Shown here piece by piece: positions 10,743 through 21,630 of a stretch of 64,000 nt of DNA. Each line of letters begins with the position of its first letter. Position 1 is the first letter of the stretch. Below the pieces are notes generated by a model that worked only from the letters and a program-made list of their open reading frames with translations, was not told the origin of the DNA and made no database searches. Location of the stretch: NCBI GenBank assembly GCA_000934385.1, contig KN880477.1, positions 1 through 64,000 of the forward strand, in the 5' to 3' direction. A program made the translations under genes and the position numbers. The stretch comes from Cylindrobasidium torrendii FP15055 ss-10. Its lineage: Eukaryota > Basidiomycota > Agaricomycetes > Agaricales > Physalacriaceae.

Positions 10743-11627
10743 CTAGTGTACAATTTGTTTTGATAAGTTAAGTCGATCCGCCTGCCAATTTCTCAGCGTC
10801 TCAGCCTTCCGAGCAGACCATGCCAAACTACAGCTCAACATCAGCATTGTGAGAGGAAGACTGGAAAATGCACACGCACGTCGTTTGGTCAGTCCTCGAG
10901 GACGCCTTTTCTCGGCCACACACGACTGGGAATTTCCAAGCTCCTGCAAAGAAGTGTTCGTGTCCCGCCGATGCTGCACTCTCAGCGCCGGGCTTTCCGG
11001 CCGAGTGTGCTCTTCCAATGTGCCCATATGACCCTCAGACCGTGAGTAGTATCTGGTCGAATATCCGTCCGGCGTAGTAGGTGTCCCCAGAGTCGAGATC
11101 CCCGCCGAATTTACGTACGGGTATCCGGCAGATTTGGCTACGTCCGGCATCAGCGCGTACTTGCCGCTTGGCAACACCGGACACGGCGGCGGAGGCTCCC
11201 GATACCGTACACGCTTGGCCGAGTACTCTGCCGCGAGATGCTCGATGCTCTGTGTGATGATGACCTGCTTTCGTCTTGGCCGGCGCGGCGGGGGCGGGGT
11301 TGATGTAGATATGGATGGAGGCGGCGGTATGTGGTTTGGGTGATGGTGTTGCAATGACGGGGATGGCGATGAAGCGCAAAGGGGTGATGGATGTATGCGT
11401 TCCAAAACTGGCTCCGTGTGTTCCAGGACTGAGGGTATGCGCTCTGGCTCCGACGACGATTCCGTTTGGTCTTGACGGTGGCGAGGCTGCAGCTGGGGCG
11501 AGGGCGGTGAGCTGCTGTATCCAGAATCGCAGTCGCTGGTGCTTTTGGGCGAGAAGGACGCCTGGTCGTGTCCGCCGGACTCAGAGGTAGACGCAGACGT
11601 GGACTCGATGCTCTCCTGGTCGAGCAT
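10743..11627 (-). CDS. Unknown low-complexity protein with an SIE motif
   Basis: I do not recognise a family. The predicted protein (about 294 aa, possibly shorter if an intron is missed near the 3' end) is rich in Ser, Pro, His and Arg and looks disordered. It contains the short ordered-looking block KQVIITQSIEHLAAEYSAKR, preceded by a Pro run and basic residues. The same block, as KRVVITKSIEILASEWDAQR, occurs in the protein at 24888-25314. The start at 11627 was chosen because a TATA box lies about 95 nt upstream; the frame is open further upstream to an ATG at 11792, but that would lie upstream of the TATA box. The last 70 residues may be wrong, because a plausible donor occurs inside them. 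Confidence 0.5.
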   Translation of the reverse strand: MLDQESIESTSASTSESGGHDQASFSPKSTSDCDSGYSSSPPSPQLQPRHRQDQTESSSEPERIPSVLEHTEPVLERIHPSPLCASSPSPSLQHHHPNHIPPPPSISTSTPPPPRRPRRKQVIITQSIEHLAAEYSAKRVRYREPPPPCPVLPSGKYALMPDVAKSAGYPYVNSAGISTLGTPTTPDGYSTRYYSRSEGHMGTLEEHTRPESPALRVQHRRDTNTSLQELGNSQSCVAEKRRPRGLTKRRACAFSSLPLTMLMLSCSLAWSARKAETLRNWQADRLNLSKQIVH

Positions 11628-12069
11628 GGCGGAGAAAGGTTGGACGATGGCGATGGGCTTGGTAACGACGGCGGAGAAATCGAAGGGGAAAACGAAAGGC
11701 ACAGTTCTACTGTGGAAGCTAGCTTTATAGGCCGGGCGTGAGAGTCTGAGAAGCTTAAGGCATGGGACCTGTCTAAGCTTGGTCTGAGCCATGCGATCTG
11801 CGGCTTAGACCGGTCGGCCCGTGTTGCCTTCGACCAACGCAATCGCCGACAGCATGCTGTGGAAACTATGTGAACGTTTGGACGGTTTGGCCTTATTAAT
11901 ATAAGTCAAGGGGTCCCGGGAAGCGCAGTCTTCAAGAATTGTGTACGCCGTGCAGAACTTCACACAGGATGATGAGAAAAAGACGGCATGGTCATAGCAT
12001 GATCATCGCAGCAACTGCCCATAGGAATACAACATAGCGGTACGTAGAACACACGGATGCGCCCACTTT
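11628..12069. other. Intergenic with TATA box
   Basis: Contains TATAAA on the minus strand at 11724-11729, serving the gene starting at 11627, and the 3' flank of the uS8 gene. No further gene seen. Confidence 0.5.
11724..11729 (-). promoter_or_regulatory. TATA box of the SIE-motif gene
   Basis: TATAAA on the minus strand, about 95 nt before the chosen ATG at 11627. Confidence 0.5.
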
Positions 12070-12557
12070 TTAGTAGCAGTAGCCAAGAATCTTGCCACCA
12101 ACGTTCTTGCGACGCGCCTCCTCGTGGTCAAGGATGCCAGACGAAGTGGTCTGCATGACGATGAATAAGGAAACGGCAGATTGTAGCGGTAGACGCACCA
12201 GAATGATGATTCCGAATCCACGAGCAGGGAGGAGCAAGTTGACCCAAGACTCAATCTGGGTGACCTGCACATTGAAGCGCGGGGAGATGACACCAGTCTT
12301 GTTGAGGCGGCCGTTGAGCTGCACGACAATCTTGCCGGAGCGGTGGTCGTCGATGATCTCGAACTCGCCAATGTATCCTGAACCAAATGAGAAAAAGTTG
12401 AAACAGCAAGATATTGTAACGCACCATGCCTCTGCATGACAGAGAGGAACTTGACGACGACCTTGGAGGACGGGCGGATAAGCACCTGGCGCTTGCCGCG
12501 ACGCTCGGCGTTGACGATGTTGTTCAGGCAATCATTGAGGACGGAGACGCGAACCAT
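12070..12557 (-). CDS. RPS22: 40S ribosomal protein uS8 (S22/S15a)
   Basis: Small-subunit ribosomal protein of 130 aa from three exons (12557-12425, 12377-12199, 12150-12070). The product begins [20 protein letters not shown] and contains [46 protein letters not shown] and the C-terminal block [18 protein letters not shown]. This is full length with no gap against the family. The second intron (12151-12198) is 48 nt and has no stop, so retention would add 16 residues within the C-terminal half. The gene is head-to-head with another 40S protein gene at 12854. Confidence 0.97.
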
Positions 12558-12853
12558 TTTGCTTGGATTTTATTTATCGAAGCAAGTATGGGTGCTCTAG
12601 AAACAAACACAAATCAGTTGCCCGGGGAGTGTCCCTTGGGGAGTCGTCCGGGCATCGTTTGGGAAGCTGTACGCACTGATGAGACGATGGCGGGGCGAGG
12701 CTGGCGACGACGGAAAGATTATTCTGCTGATCGCCCCGCGGACCTTAACTGGATAGCGTGAGAAAAGCCATCCGGAGATTGCCGAGGGAATTTCTTTTGG
12801 GCCCTGTTTATTTTGGCGTTTCCGTTTTCACTCCTCAAGTCAAGCCAGCAAAT
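12558..12853. promoter_or_regulatory. Bidirectional promoter of two ribosomal protein genes
   Basis: 296 bp separate the start codons of divergent uS8 and eS17. No clear TATA box for either gene. A GGGCCC-containing stretch lies about 45 nt before the eS17 ATG, and CT-rich sequence follows it. Co-regulation is inferred from layout. Confidence 0.6.
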
Positions 12854-13437
12854 ATGGTTCGTCGCCGCCGCCGCGTTGCTCAATAGCGCAGATGCTTATC
12901 GTCATCCCAGGGACGCGTTCGCACAAAGACGACCAAGCGCGCTAGCAGGGTGCTCATCGAAAAGTACTACCCCCGCCTCACCCTCGACTTCCACACCAAC
13001 AAGCGCATCGTCGATGAAGTCGTACGTGGATCGTCTCTTCGCCGATGAAGATTTATTCACCTTTCATCAGGCCGTCGTCCCGTCCAAGCGCCTCCGCAAC
13101 AAAATCGCGGGCTTCACCACCCACTTGATGAAGCGTATTCAGAAGGGTCCCGTCCGCGGCATTTCCTTCAAGCTCCAGGAGGAGGAGCGCGAGCGCAAGG
13201 ACAACTACGTCCCCGAAGTCTCGGCTCTCGACGTCCCTCTCGAGGTCGACGCAGAGACCAAGGTGCGTCATCGCAGATGTCCTATTGGCAATAATTTTAT
13301 TCACCTTCGACCAGGCTCTCCTGCACTCGCTCAACTTCGACTCCATCCCCGTCACTGTCACCACCCCCGCCGTCCCCGAGCGCACCAACAACCGCAGGGA
13401 CCGCAGGAACGTCCCTGGCGCTGGCGCTGGCCGATAA
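12854..13437 (+). CDS. RPS17: 40S ribosomal protein eS17
   Basis: Small-subunit ribosomal protein of 142 aa. Four coding exons are 12854-12856, 12911-13021, 13071-13262 and 13315-13437. The first coding exon is only the ATG, followed at once by an intron, so the protein starts [20 protein letters not shown]. Conserved blocks are [54 protein letters not shown] and [11 protein letters not shown], ending in a short Gly/Ala/Arg tail. A single uninterrupted frame starting further upstream exists but uses intron sequence and is not the gene. Confidence 0.96.
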
Positions 13438-13918
13438 GCGCCTCGTCTCTGGTTGTTCCTCCCTACTGTTATATGCACCTATGTTGTATGCTCTCAATAC
13501 GAGTCCTCCCATTATGTGTGCCGGGATCACCTTTGTACCCTCATGTTTGAGCTGGAGAAGGTCGACCATTGGGCTTTAGGCTCCCGGTTATTTTCGCGAG
13601 TGCCAGTGGCCTCGTACGGCGGCGCCCTCTGCGGTGGTACGCCTGCGGACAAATCGTCTCGCGCGTGCGTCGACGCTGTTCTCCACCAATGGTTCTTCTT
13701 TCCCCGATTGTAAGCCTGTCTCTCAGGTTTCCTCGCACCTTCGCAAGCCGCATCTCTATCGTCTTGTTTTCTGAACCACTTCGATTTCCTGTGAGACAAG
13801 ACGCACTAAGTTCATTTTCTCTTGCAGCTTTCGGGATGTACGTCTTTATAGACCTATCTACGCTACAAGTCGTGTCCAATAAACTGATTTGTCTTTCTAC
13901 CCGCGCGAGCCCATTCCT
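13438..13918. other. Convergent intergenic, no gene seen
   Basis: 3' flank of eS17 facing the 3' end of the GFA-domain gene. Overlapping short frames on both strands; none supported. Confidence 0.5.
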
Positions 13919-14521
13919 CTAATCTCCCTCAAACCTCTCTGTTCCTTCGAACAGGCCTACCGTAACTCCCGGGATTTGACGCTTCGTCCAGCATTCCATT
14001 GTTGGTGTTGCCAATGCTCTCCATTCCTCTGCCTCAAGGTATTCCTGGTCGATGGTACCCGTCATGATTTCAAACTTATTGAGACTCTTAGAATGCCAGA
14101 AGAGCGACGACCCGCAAGTACCGCAAAATCCTCGAGTGCAGATACCCGACGACTCGTATTCCTTCAGTGAAGGTGGGTATGCCGCACCGAACGTCCCGTT
14201 TATAACAGGCTTTGTGTCGTCCTTGTGTGCATGAGGATGCGCTGGGAGAGGCTCCGAGTGGTGCAACCAGGCGATGGTGGAAGGTGATGGGATGACAAGG
14301 AAGGGTAAGAAGAGTGCGCCAGAGTGTTTACGGCACATTGTACAATGGCATGCGTGCGCCTGTGGAAGAACTTTCAACGTGCGGTGCGCGCTATGAGATT
14401 GCGGCAGACGTACAGAAAATCCAGAAGGTGTCTGGGAGGTCTCGTCTGCGACAAAAGTGACTTTGTAGCGCACGGCGCCGCAGAGGCAGCCGCCTTCGAT
14501 GGGCTTTGGGGCGATAGACAT
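13919..14521 (-). CDS. GFA/CENP-V domain protein
   Basis: Glutathione-dependent formaldehyde-activating enzyme (GFA) fold of 200 aa, uninterrupted. Zinc-binding cysteines are present in order: GGCLCGAVRY near residue 11, CHCTMCRKHSG near 71, and GFCGTCGSSLFWHS near 139. Members bind zinc and some help convert formaldehyde with glutathione; most fungal copies have no proven substrate. An insertion of about 20 residues separates the first and second motifs, longer than in minimal GFA domains. The ATG at 14521 places the first motif at the normal distance from the start; the frame is open further upstream to 14737 without family resemblance. Confidence 0.85.
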   Translation of the reverse strand: MSIAPKPIEGGCLCGAVRYKVTFVADETSQTPSGFSVRLPQSHSAHRTLKVLPQAHACHCTMCRKHSGALFLPFLVIPSPSTIAWLHHSEPLPAHPHAHKDDTKPVINGTFGAAYPPSLKEYESSGICTRGFCGTCGSSLFWHSKSLNKFEIMTGTIDQEYLEAEEWRALATPTMECWTKRQIPGVTVGLFEGTERFEGD

Positions 14522-15194
14522 GTGGATTATGCACGTCTTGTTGAGGTGGCCAGGTTTAAGTACGTCGTCGGCACCGCCAGCCAATGCAGAGTCAAAAAAT
14601 CGCTCCTCGTATGTTCTCGTGGTTGGGTCATGGGGCGTCAAAAGATAGATAACATGGAATAGACATGGAGGGCATTGATCCACCGTACCCTTTCCCCCGT
14701 GTTTCTCCATCTTCCCTTGAGGCTCCCTGACTCTCATTTCACCTATCCAAATTATTGTGAGGGCCCCTCATCTTCCAGTGCTTACATGAAACTCACAAAC
14801 CAGAATGCGATAACCAGACGACGGTTAAATTGGAACGAGCAGTGTGCCTCGTTCCTCACTCCACCCGAGACCTGCGCCCTTTGATTATGTGCTTTCATCT
14901 TTGGAAAACCGACGATGGGCCCAAATTGGCAGTCATGGACTGAAGTACATTCATTCGGTGTTTCAGGTAAGCACTGCGAGATGTGGATGAAGCGAGGTGA
15001 GGTCTACAATCCGAGTCGAGTCTACCACTCCTCCAGCTTAACAATAATAACAAGAATTCCGTCATTTCGAAGCGCGCTGGAGGGTAAACGTCCTCAAAGG
15101 CGTGGGTCAGCAAGCGCCCTGTGCTCGCATAAGCCACGGCCTGGGCGGTATTCTCGCCGTGATTTCTCATCCATTATCTAGGACTCGCCATTGT
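14522..15194. other. Divergent intergenic, no gene seen
   Basis: Upstream regions of the GFA gene and the reductase at 15274. No supported coding frame. Confidence 0.5.
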
Positions 15195-15202
15195 TATAAA
15201 AG
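15195..15202 (+). promoter_or_regulatory. TATA box of the NmrA-like reductase
   Basis: TATAAAAG lies 72 nt before the ATG at 15274. Confidence 0.6.
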
Positions 15203-15273
15203 GGAAGGACTTTGAAGTGTCTCTCAGCATAATCCACTACTACCTCTTACATCCTCCAACACACTAAACAGAC

Positions 15274-16622
15274 ATGTCCTCCCAGAAGACCAACATCCTC
15301 TTCATCGGTGCCACTGGTTTGTTCATCTCAGATCGCATGCACGCTGCTATCCACTTACAACCGATCACAGGCTACCTTGGTGCCAGTATCCTCCTCAGAG
15401 CTTTAGCACTTCCCGACGTCTCCATCACCGCATTTGTGCGCAACGCGGACAAGGCGAAGAAGCTTCGCGAGCTCAACCTACAGACCACTGTAAGTGTCGG
15501 ATGGGCGCAGAAATTCGTTGGGCGCTTCAGGAAAAGCCGTCGCCGCAGCTCTGACGCTGGTGTCAAGGTCGTTGTCGGTTCCCCGAGCACAGATAAGGAC
15601 ACTCTCGACAAGCTAGTCGACCAGTCCGACATCATCCTCGATGCGGTACGTTTTTTCCTTGCGAAGACGAGCGTCGCTCTAACAATGTTGCAGTCCGACG
15701 CAGACGACATGGCAGGTGCCAAGAATATCATAGAGGCTGCGAGCAAGTCGTCGAAGCGTCCTCACGTTATCCACGTCGTACGCAAGCTCTTCCGGGCACC
15801 ATATTCTCACTAACATTCATGAACCACATAGTCTGGCCTCGCCATTGCTGTCGACAATGCCGGTGGACAGCTCACCAAACTTCCCGCTTGGGACGACACC
15901 GATATCACTCGTCTACGAGCGATCCCCTACGAAGCTCTCCACAACAACGTCGATCAAGAGTACCTCAAGGCCGATGAACAAGGTCACTTGTACAGCTACC
16001 TTCTCGTCCCAGGTGCAGCCTTCGGACAGCCCTCGGGCGCGCTTGTCGATGCTGGACTGCACACTGCCACTGAATTCTTCCCCACTCTCGTTGTTGGAGC
16101 TGTCAAAGCCGCAGGAGGCGATGCCGCTGCTGTTGGAGAGGGCCTCAACGAGTTTGCTGTCGTTCACATTGATGATGGTATGCCTCTACATATACAGACT
16201 ATTTGAGAGGCTAACGCGTTTGGGACAGTTGCTGATTTGGGATTGCTCCTCATCAAGAAGATCATATCTGAAAAGGGACTGTCGCATGGATGGGATGGAT
16301 ACTATTTTGCGGTGAACGGCGCCGTATCGCTTAAGGATATGGTGCTGGCTGCCGCTAAAGGCCTGAACAAAGTGCAAGACCCCGTGTACAGGCCTCTCAC
16401 TGCCGATGAGATTTCTAAGGCTTTCCCGTATCCAATTGTGAGTCTGGCACTCCTTGGAAGCGACCCATTTTCTTACTCATGTTTGATTTCAAGGTCGCTG
16501 AAATTGCTGGCTCGAACACGCGGTCAGAACCGACGAGGGCGAAGGCTTTGGGCTGGAGCCCGAAGAAGGGTCCGTCCGAGTATCTCGAGGCAGTGACCCT
16601 CCTCGCCTCAAAGAGTACATGA
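15274..16622 (+). CDS. NAD(P)-binding Rossmann protein, NmrA/epimerase-like
   Basis: Atypical SDR of about 336 aa with six introns. The dinucleotide motif GATGYLG is created by splicing across the first intron; downstream blocks are ASILLRALALPDVSITAFVR, VVVGSPSTDKDTL, PHVIHVSGLAIAV, YSYLLVPGAAFGQPSGAL, FAVVHIDDVADLGLLLI and KALGWSPKKGPSEYL. The last matches the C-terminal helix pattern of fungal NAD-dependent epimerase/dehydratase proteins. Role unknown; such proteins are reductases or redox-sensing regulators. The second intron is set at 15490-15568 (79 nt, branch-like CTGAC before an AAG acceptor) because this keeps the frame; it is the least certain junction. Confidence 0.85.
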
Positions 16623-17159
16623 TAATGTTTTTTTGCTATGTAAATGTACTTTAGATCACGGCAGTCGGATGTATGATAATCACAATGCATTCAACGCCCG
16701 GTCCATGTGTGACATAATGTGACTGGAGCCGGCAGCTCGATCGACTAACCTTAACTTGCCTCCTGCCACAATGTTCTGAGTTATTTTTTCTTTTTCCGAT
16801 GGCAAAAGCGGAGACCCGCTTTGCTGTTATTTGGAGCAGTGCCATTGGACCTCGGAGAGCTGTTGTACTTATTAAAGAGCGAGTCAATGGCGACCTGGAG
16901 CCTGGGGCAGTTGAAATATAGTGCCCGTTCAATACAAAAGACTCAGCCACAGAAGAAAACTCAATATCCATCCAGCGGCCTTTCATTTCCAGCGGCTGCT
17001 AATATGGTACTAAATTTTGCTTTGGAGGCTCCTCCGTGCTCTCTGGATCGATTGTTAATATCTTGCCATCTCATTCACTGCTGGCCTCAAATATGTCCTC
17101 TACTCACGCGGCCTATCTCGACTTGAATCTTGACTTCCATCGCTTTCTATGCCTTCAGG
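16623..17159. other. Intergenic, no gene seen
   Basis: Low-complexity and AT-rich stretches without a supported frame. Confidence 0.5.
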
Positions 17160-19632
17160 ATGTCACCCCACGAAAGTATCGTCGACTCCAACTCTTGCGA
17201 TACTTCGAGTCTCCAGATCCTTGACGTGCTTAAAAGCATCCATGGCATTTTACAGCGCAACGAAAGGCAAGAATACCAACCTACATCGTGCCCGTGCCAT
17301 TCAGACCCTACCGTCGACCCCTCGGCTCGTTCCGATCTATCCGTCGTCGATGCTGAGGCAGGATCTGCTCTTCAAAAATCAGCATCTGCAGGCCCTTCGA
17401 CTATCTGCCATATCGATACTGAGTCTCGGGCATCTTCTGGCGTGACCACACCAGGAGACGCTTCGGCATGTCACAGTCCTGCCACGACTCGGACATCTAC
17501 CACGACACCAGCCGCTTCGTCGTCCACTATAACTCTCGACAGCATATTGAGCGCCATCAACGAGTTGCGCGATACTGTGCACCCATTTCAAGACGGCCAC
17601 ATTGGCCTAAAGGTCGATCGCGCCCCCACGTCTCATACTTCAAATAAATTCTTTGCGCTGAATAAACATCTGAATGCAACCACCGGTATGCAATCTCTGC
17701 CGTTGAACAAACTTGTTTAACAGGATTAAGTAGCCAATCACGACTATCGAGTGAAATATCCTCACACGGAGCGCTATCACGAACTCGACGAGGATGCTCG
17801 AGTGTGGTGGGTCTATAATGATGAGGCGAAGGCATTTGACGACGACGGCGTTGGCGAGTGGGGGGATAGCCTCGATATACTCTTGATCTTTGTGCGTCGC
17901 ATTGCCGTATTGCTCTCGGATTTTAGTTCGCCTAATATTTGAGCCACTGCAGGCTGGCCTCTTCTCGGCAGTTCTCACGACGTTTCTTGTTGAGACGTCG
18001 CGCTCTCTTTCCATAGATCCCGTGGAGCTTTCGGTGGCCTATCTCAAGGAAATAATCGCACTCCATGCCAGCGAGATCCCAGACGTTCCCAAGACCCCCG
18101 AAGTCATGTTTTCCCCTCCCACGCGGGCTCTTTGGATTAACGGACTTTGGTTTACGAGTCTCGTCCTCTCTCTCGCCGTGGCGCTCTTTGTCGTGCTTGC
18201 CAAACAATGGCTGCGACAATACATTGCGTTTGTTACTGGTACCGCACGCGAACGCGCTCTCATCCGCCAGTTCCGCATGAACGGTATGCTCAAATGGCAC
18301 ATTAGAGCAATACTGGGATTCCTCCCCATCGTCCTTCACATCGCTTTGATGCTCTTCCTCGTTGGTCTCGTCGTCTTCCTAGGTCCTTTGAGTCAGATAA
18401 TAGCATGGACGGTGGGTGGCCTTACTATGGCAATAGCCTTGATTTATACTACTGCCAACCTCCTGCCAATATTCGACGTCGAGTGCCCGTTCCGAACGAC
18501 CTTCACCAGTCTGCTATTCTATGGCGCGGGGCTCTTGAGTTATTTTTGGGAGCGTGTCGTGCAAATGCTCGAAGGCATTGTCAACAAAATTACCCACCGG
18601 GGTAGAAATGTTCTCTCGACGCCCTACAAGCCTTGGAATTACAAGGAGTCCGAGCGGATCCTGGCTACCGCCCGAGCGAATCCAGGGGAACCGTTAATGG
18701 AATTACAAGCCTTAAATTGGCTAAGCCGTTCGACATCCAGTCCATCATCGGCCAAGGAGATTGTCTGGAGGTCGCTCGGCGCATTCACTTCAACAATGTC
18801 TAGTCGCCTACGCACCTCCGACGTAGTGAAGAATATAGGGTCTTTCATTGGAGCTGCAGACGACTGTGATGGGGAATTCCGAGAGAACATTTGCCGTGCT
18901 TCCCTGCATTTGTCGAAGCCAGTGACTCCGGAGACGATGATTGCGCGGAGTGGGAGGGATGGTTCTGTCGTCACGGACGATGTACCGATGGCGTTATGCG
19001 CAAAGGCGTGGTCCTCTATATCGGACATTCACAGTCACTCTCAACATCTTGCATCGCAGTACCCCTTCGATAACTCCATTTCGTTGCTTGCATGCTTAGA
19101 CATTGGTGACAAGGACTCTCTCACGGCGCCTGCACTTGTGTGGCTCCGCCTCTTGGAAAGGCTACATGTCGACGAACCCTCGATCGAGCTATCCACCATA
19201 TCGGATTCATTACTCGAGAGGCTGGAAGCCGTGCTTCACTTCAGTCCGGATTCAGTGGAACGTCAAGTAGAGACCCCGTATCCCATCTATCTTCACGAGG
19301 TCACACGACTAATATCGACAGAACGCTTTCTGGCCTACATGTTCGGCCCAGGCGCGCGCGTTTCGAGACAGGATGTCGAAGACGAGCACCGGAAACGGTT
19401 TACTGGATCGCGTCCGTTGGACAAGGATAGTTGCAAGACGACGGAGAGCAGTGCCACTTGGGCAGCGGAATCTCGATTGCACGCAGACGAAGGGTCCCCA
19501 GGTCCACTCTGTGTTGCAAGAGGGCGGTGGAAGGTAGACTATTCGATGGTTTTATATCATTTGCGCAGAACGTTGAGACGGTTGTTTGGTGGGCCAGATC
19601 GTCGACAGGGTGACATCGAAATTTCCGTGTAG
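17160..19632 (+). CDS. DUF6535 multi-pass membrane protein
   Basis: Three exons (17160-17685, 17734-17891, 17953-19632) give 787 aa. The first 175 residues are Ser/Thr-rich and probably disordered. The DUF6535 signature then follows: VWWVYNDEAKAFDDDG, then IFAGLFSAVLTTFLVE, made by splicing at 17891/17953. Three more hydrophobic segments come next: WFTSLVLSLAVALFVVLA, ILGFLPIVLHIALMLFLVGL and IIAWTVGGLTMAIALIY. The KQWLRQY motif between segments is typical of the family. The remaining 400 residues look like a soluble helical domain. DUF6535 proteins are numerous in Agaricomycetes and have no established function. All splice sites are canonical. Confidence 0.88.
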
Positions 19633-20101
19633 GCTTACATGCATAGACGCTCGTTCGTATTCCCAAATGGCAAAATAGTGTATTCGTCGACCATTTTGAT
19701 CGTTTTCACATGCAAGTTATGACTAATCCAATACCATATACAGCTATGCGACAAGGTCCAAACGGCGCTGGTGACTTGTGGTGACAGATGTCACATTTTT
19801 TTAAGATTACCTGGAGAAAGTACGGTGCTTGCCGAAAAGAAAGAAAGAAAGGATTGATTGAGTCCCTCTTGTGTATTACAGTAAGCATGGTTGGTATTTC
19901 CCGACGCGTCCGGCATTCTAATAGGCTTAGGTAGTCGCTGAAAGTAGGAATCTACAGGTAAATCCCTATAATAGCTACAAACTGTATGGGAGCAAAACGT
20001 CATATTCACGGGGTTTCTCAGGGTGTACGGTAGATCAAAGACTATAAACCCAGCCATTAGTATGTTCATAGAGACCGCTCATAGCAAACTACGTCTCGAA
20101 G
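19633..20101. other. Intergenic, no gene seen
   Basis: AT-rich 3' flank and upstream region. No supported frame. Confidence 0.5.
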
Positions 20102-21530
20102 ATGTCTCCTACCTGCAACGCCGCCATCATTTTCAAGGAGACCCTTGAGACGGGTGGGTATCTACCATTAAACGAAGGCTCTGGAATATTCGTTGAACGG
20201 TAGGACTAGGTTATCCCGAGCCTGGTAGGACGACCGTGTACGATACAAGCCGAACCATCGACCTCGAGAATGTTTCCCTCGATGGCGGTGTTCTTGTCAA
20301 ACTTCTCTATTTGTCCAACGATCCGTACTTGCGTACGCGAATGGGGCCGCCCGAAAGCGGGAAATGGGCAGTGCGTCCACTTCTCTCAGTGGTTTCGGCA
20401 TTGACTTAGATGTTCAAGCCTAGAACCCCGTCTTTTCCGTTGGCGAGCCGTATGTTTTTTCGCCATCACCATCTCTGCAGTCTCATTAAGATGGATTTTA
20501 TAGAATTGCCAACTTTGGCGTCGGGCGCATCTTACGCTCAGAGAACTCAGACTACACCCCCGGATATCATGTTTCCGGATACTTCAGTGCGTGCTCCCTC
20601 TTCAATTTTCTGTTATGTCTTGTAACGCTGGTGATGTACAGACTTTGAAGAATACATTGTACTCACCGCCGCCACAATCCCACACTCCATGTTCCAAAAG
20701 ATCGACAACAAAGCAGGCATTCCATGGTCTGCGTACCTCGGCGCTGCGGGCATGCCTGGACAGACAGCGTACTACGGATACAAGGAGTACCTCAGGGTGA
20801 AGAAGGGGCAGACTATTTGGATTAGCACGGGCGCTGGCGCTGTGGGCTCGTGAGTGCTCAATAATTCACAGCGCTCTCTTTTCACCTCTGATTCGAAACT
20901 TAGCGTGCTTATACAGCTTGCAAAGCGCGACGGACTGAGAGTCATCGCGTCAGCTGGGTCGGACGAAAAGGTGTCCTTTATGAAGGAGATTGGCGCAGAC
21001 GTCGCGTTCAACTACAAGACGACAAACACTGGAAATCTGTTAGCCAAGGAAGGCCCTATCGATATGTACGCATTTCTCGCGTTGACGGCACTGATGAGAG
21101 AAACTCATGTTGCGTTGCAGCTATTGGGATTGCGTCGGTCAGGCGTCACTCGACTATGCCCTCGAGAATATCAACAAGTACGGCCAGATCATCATCGCCG
21201 GCTCAATTTCTGGCTATAACTCAGGTCACACATACGCGTACAAGGTGCGTTTCACGTCAGAAGCATGCATGTGAACGGGCTCACTGTACACAGAATATCT
21301 ACAACATCGACAAACGCACATTGAGGGTGCATGGCTTTGGGATCATGGACCCGGAGCTTGCGGAGCACTGGAGCGAGTCTTTCTTCCGTGAAATTCCATC
21401 GCTCATTGCGAGCGGGGAGCTCAAGTACCGCGAGGAGAGGACACCGTTTGCCCAGGCAGGAGAGGCTTTCTTGCGGATTCAGAAGGGAGAGAACTTTGGA
21501 AAGAGCGTGCTTGTAGTCGCTGATGAGTAA
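20102..21530 (+). CDS. Zinc-independent MDR reductase, prostaglandin/alkenal reductase-like
   Basis: Medium-chain reductase of about 350 aa with seven introns. Recognised blocks are LLYLSNDPYLRTRMG near the N-terminus, NPVFSVGEP, IANFGVGRILRSEN, GMPGQTAYYGYKEYLRVKKG, the nucleotide-binding ISTGAGAVGSVLIQLAKRDG, WDCVGQASLDYALENIN and GFGIMDPELAEHW. These match the family that reduces the C=C bond of alpha,beta-unsaturated carbonyls with NADPH (leukotriene B4 12-hydroxydehydrogenase/alkenal reductase). No structural zinc cysteines are visible. The actual substrate is unknown. The third exon (NPVFSVGEP) is short and was placed by phase. It is tail-to-tail with the P450 below; the stop codons are 101 bp apart. 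Confidence 0.88.
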
Positions 21531-21630
21531 CAAAGCTTCGTCAATCCTTGCATTTCGTGTTTGTGCAAGTACAACAGTTTTCCGAAGTCGACCTTTACTC
21601 TTGAGTCCAAGGTTACTATCTGACTGGCCG

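Noticed and set aside
11150..11842. Ser/Pro-rich 230-codon minus frame
   Set aside because: Out-of-frame shadow of the low-complexity SIE-motif gene; repeats in composition keep several frames open.
12813..13550. Single continuous 245-codon plus frame over the eS17 locus
   Set aside because: It reads through introns; the spliced model gives a complete eS17 with the correct start.
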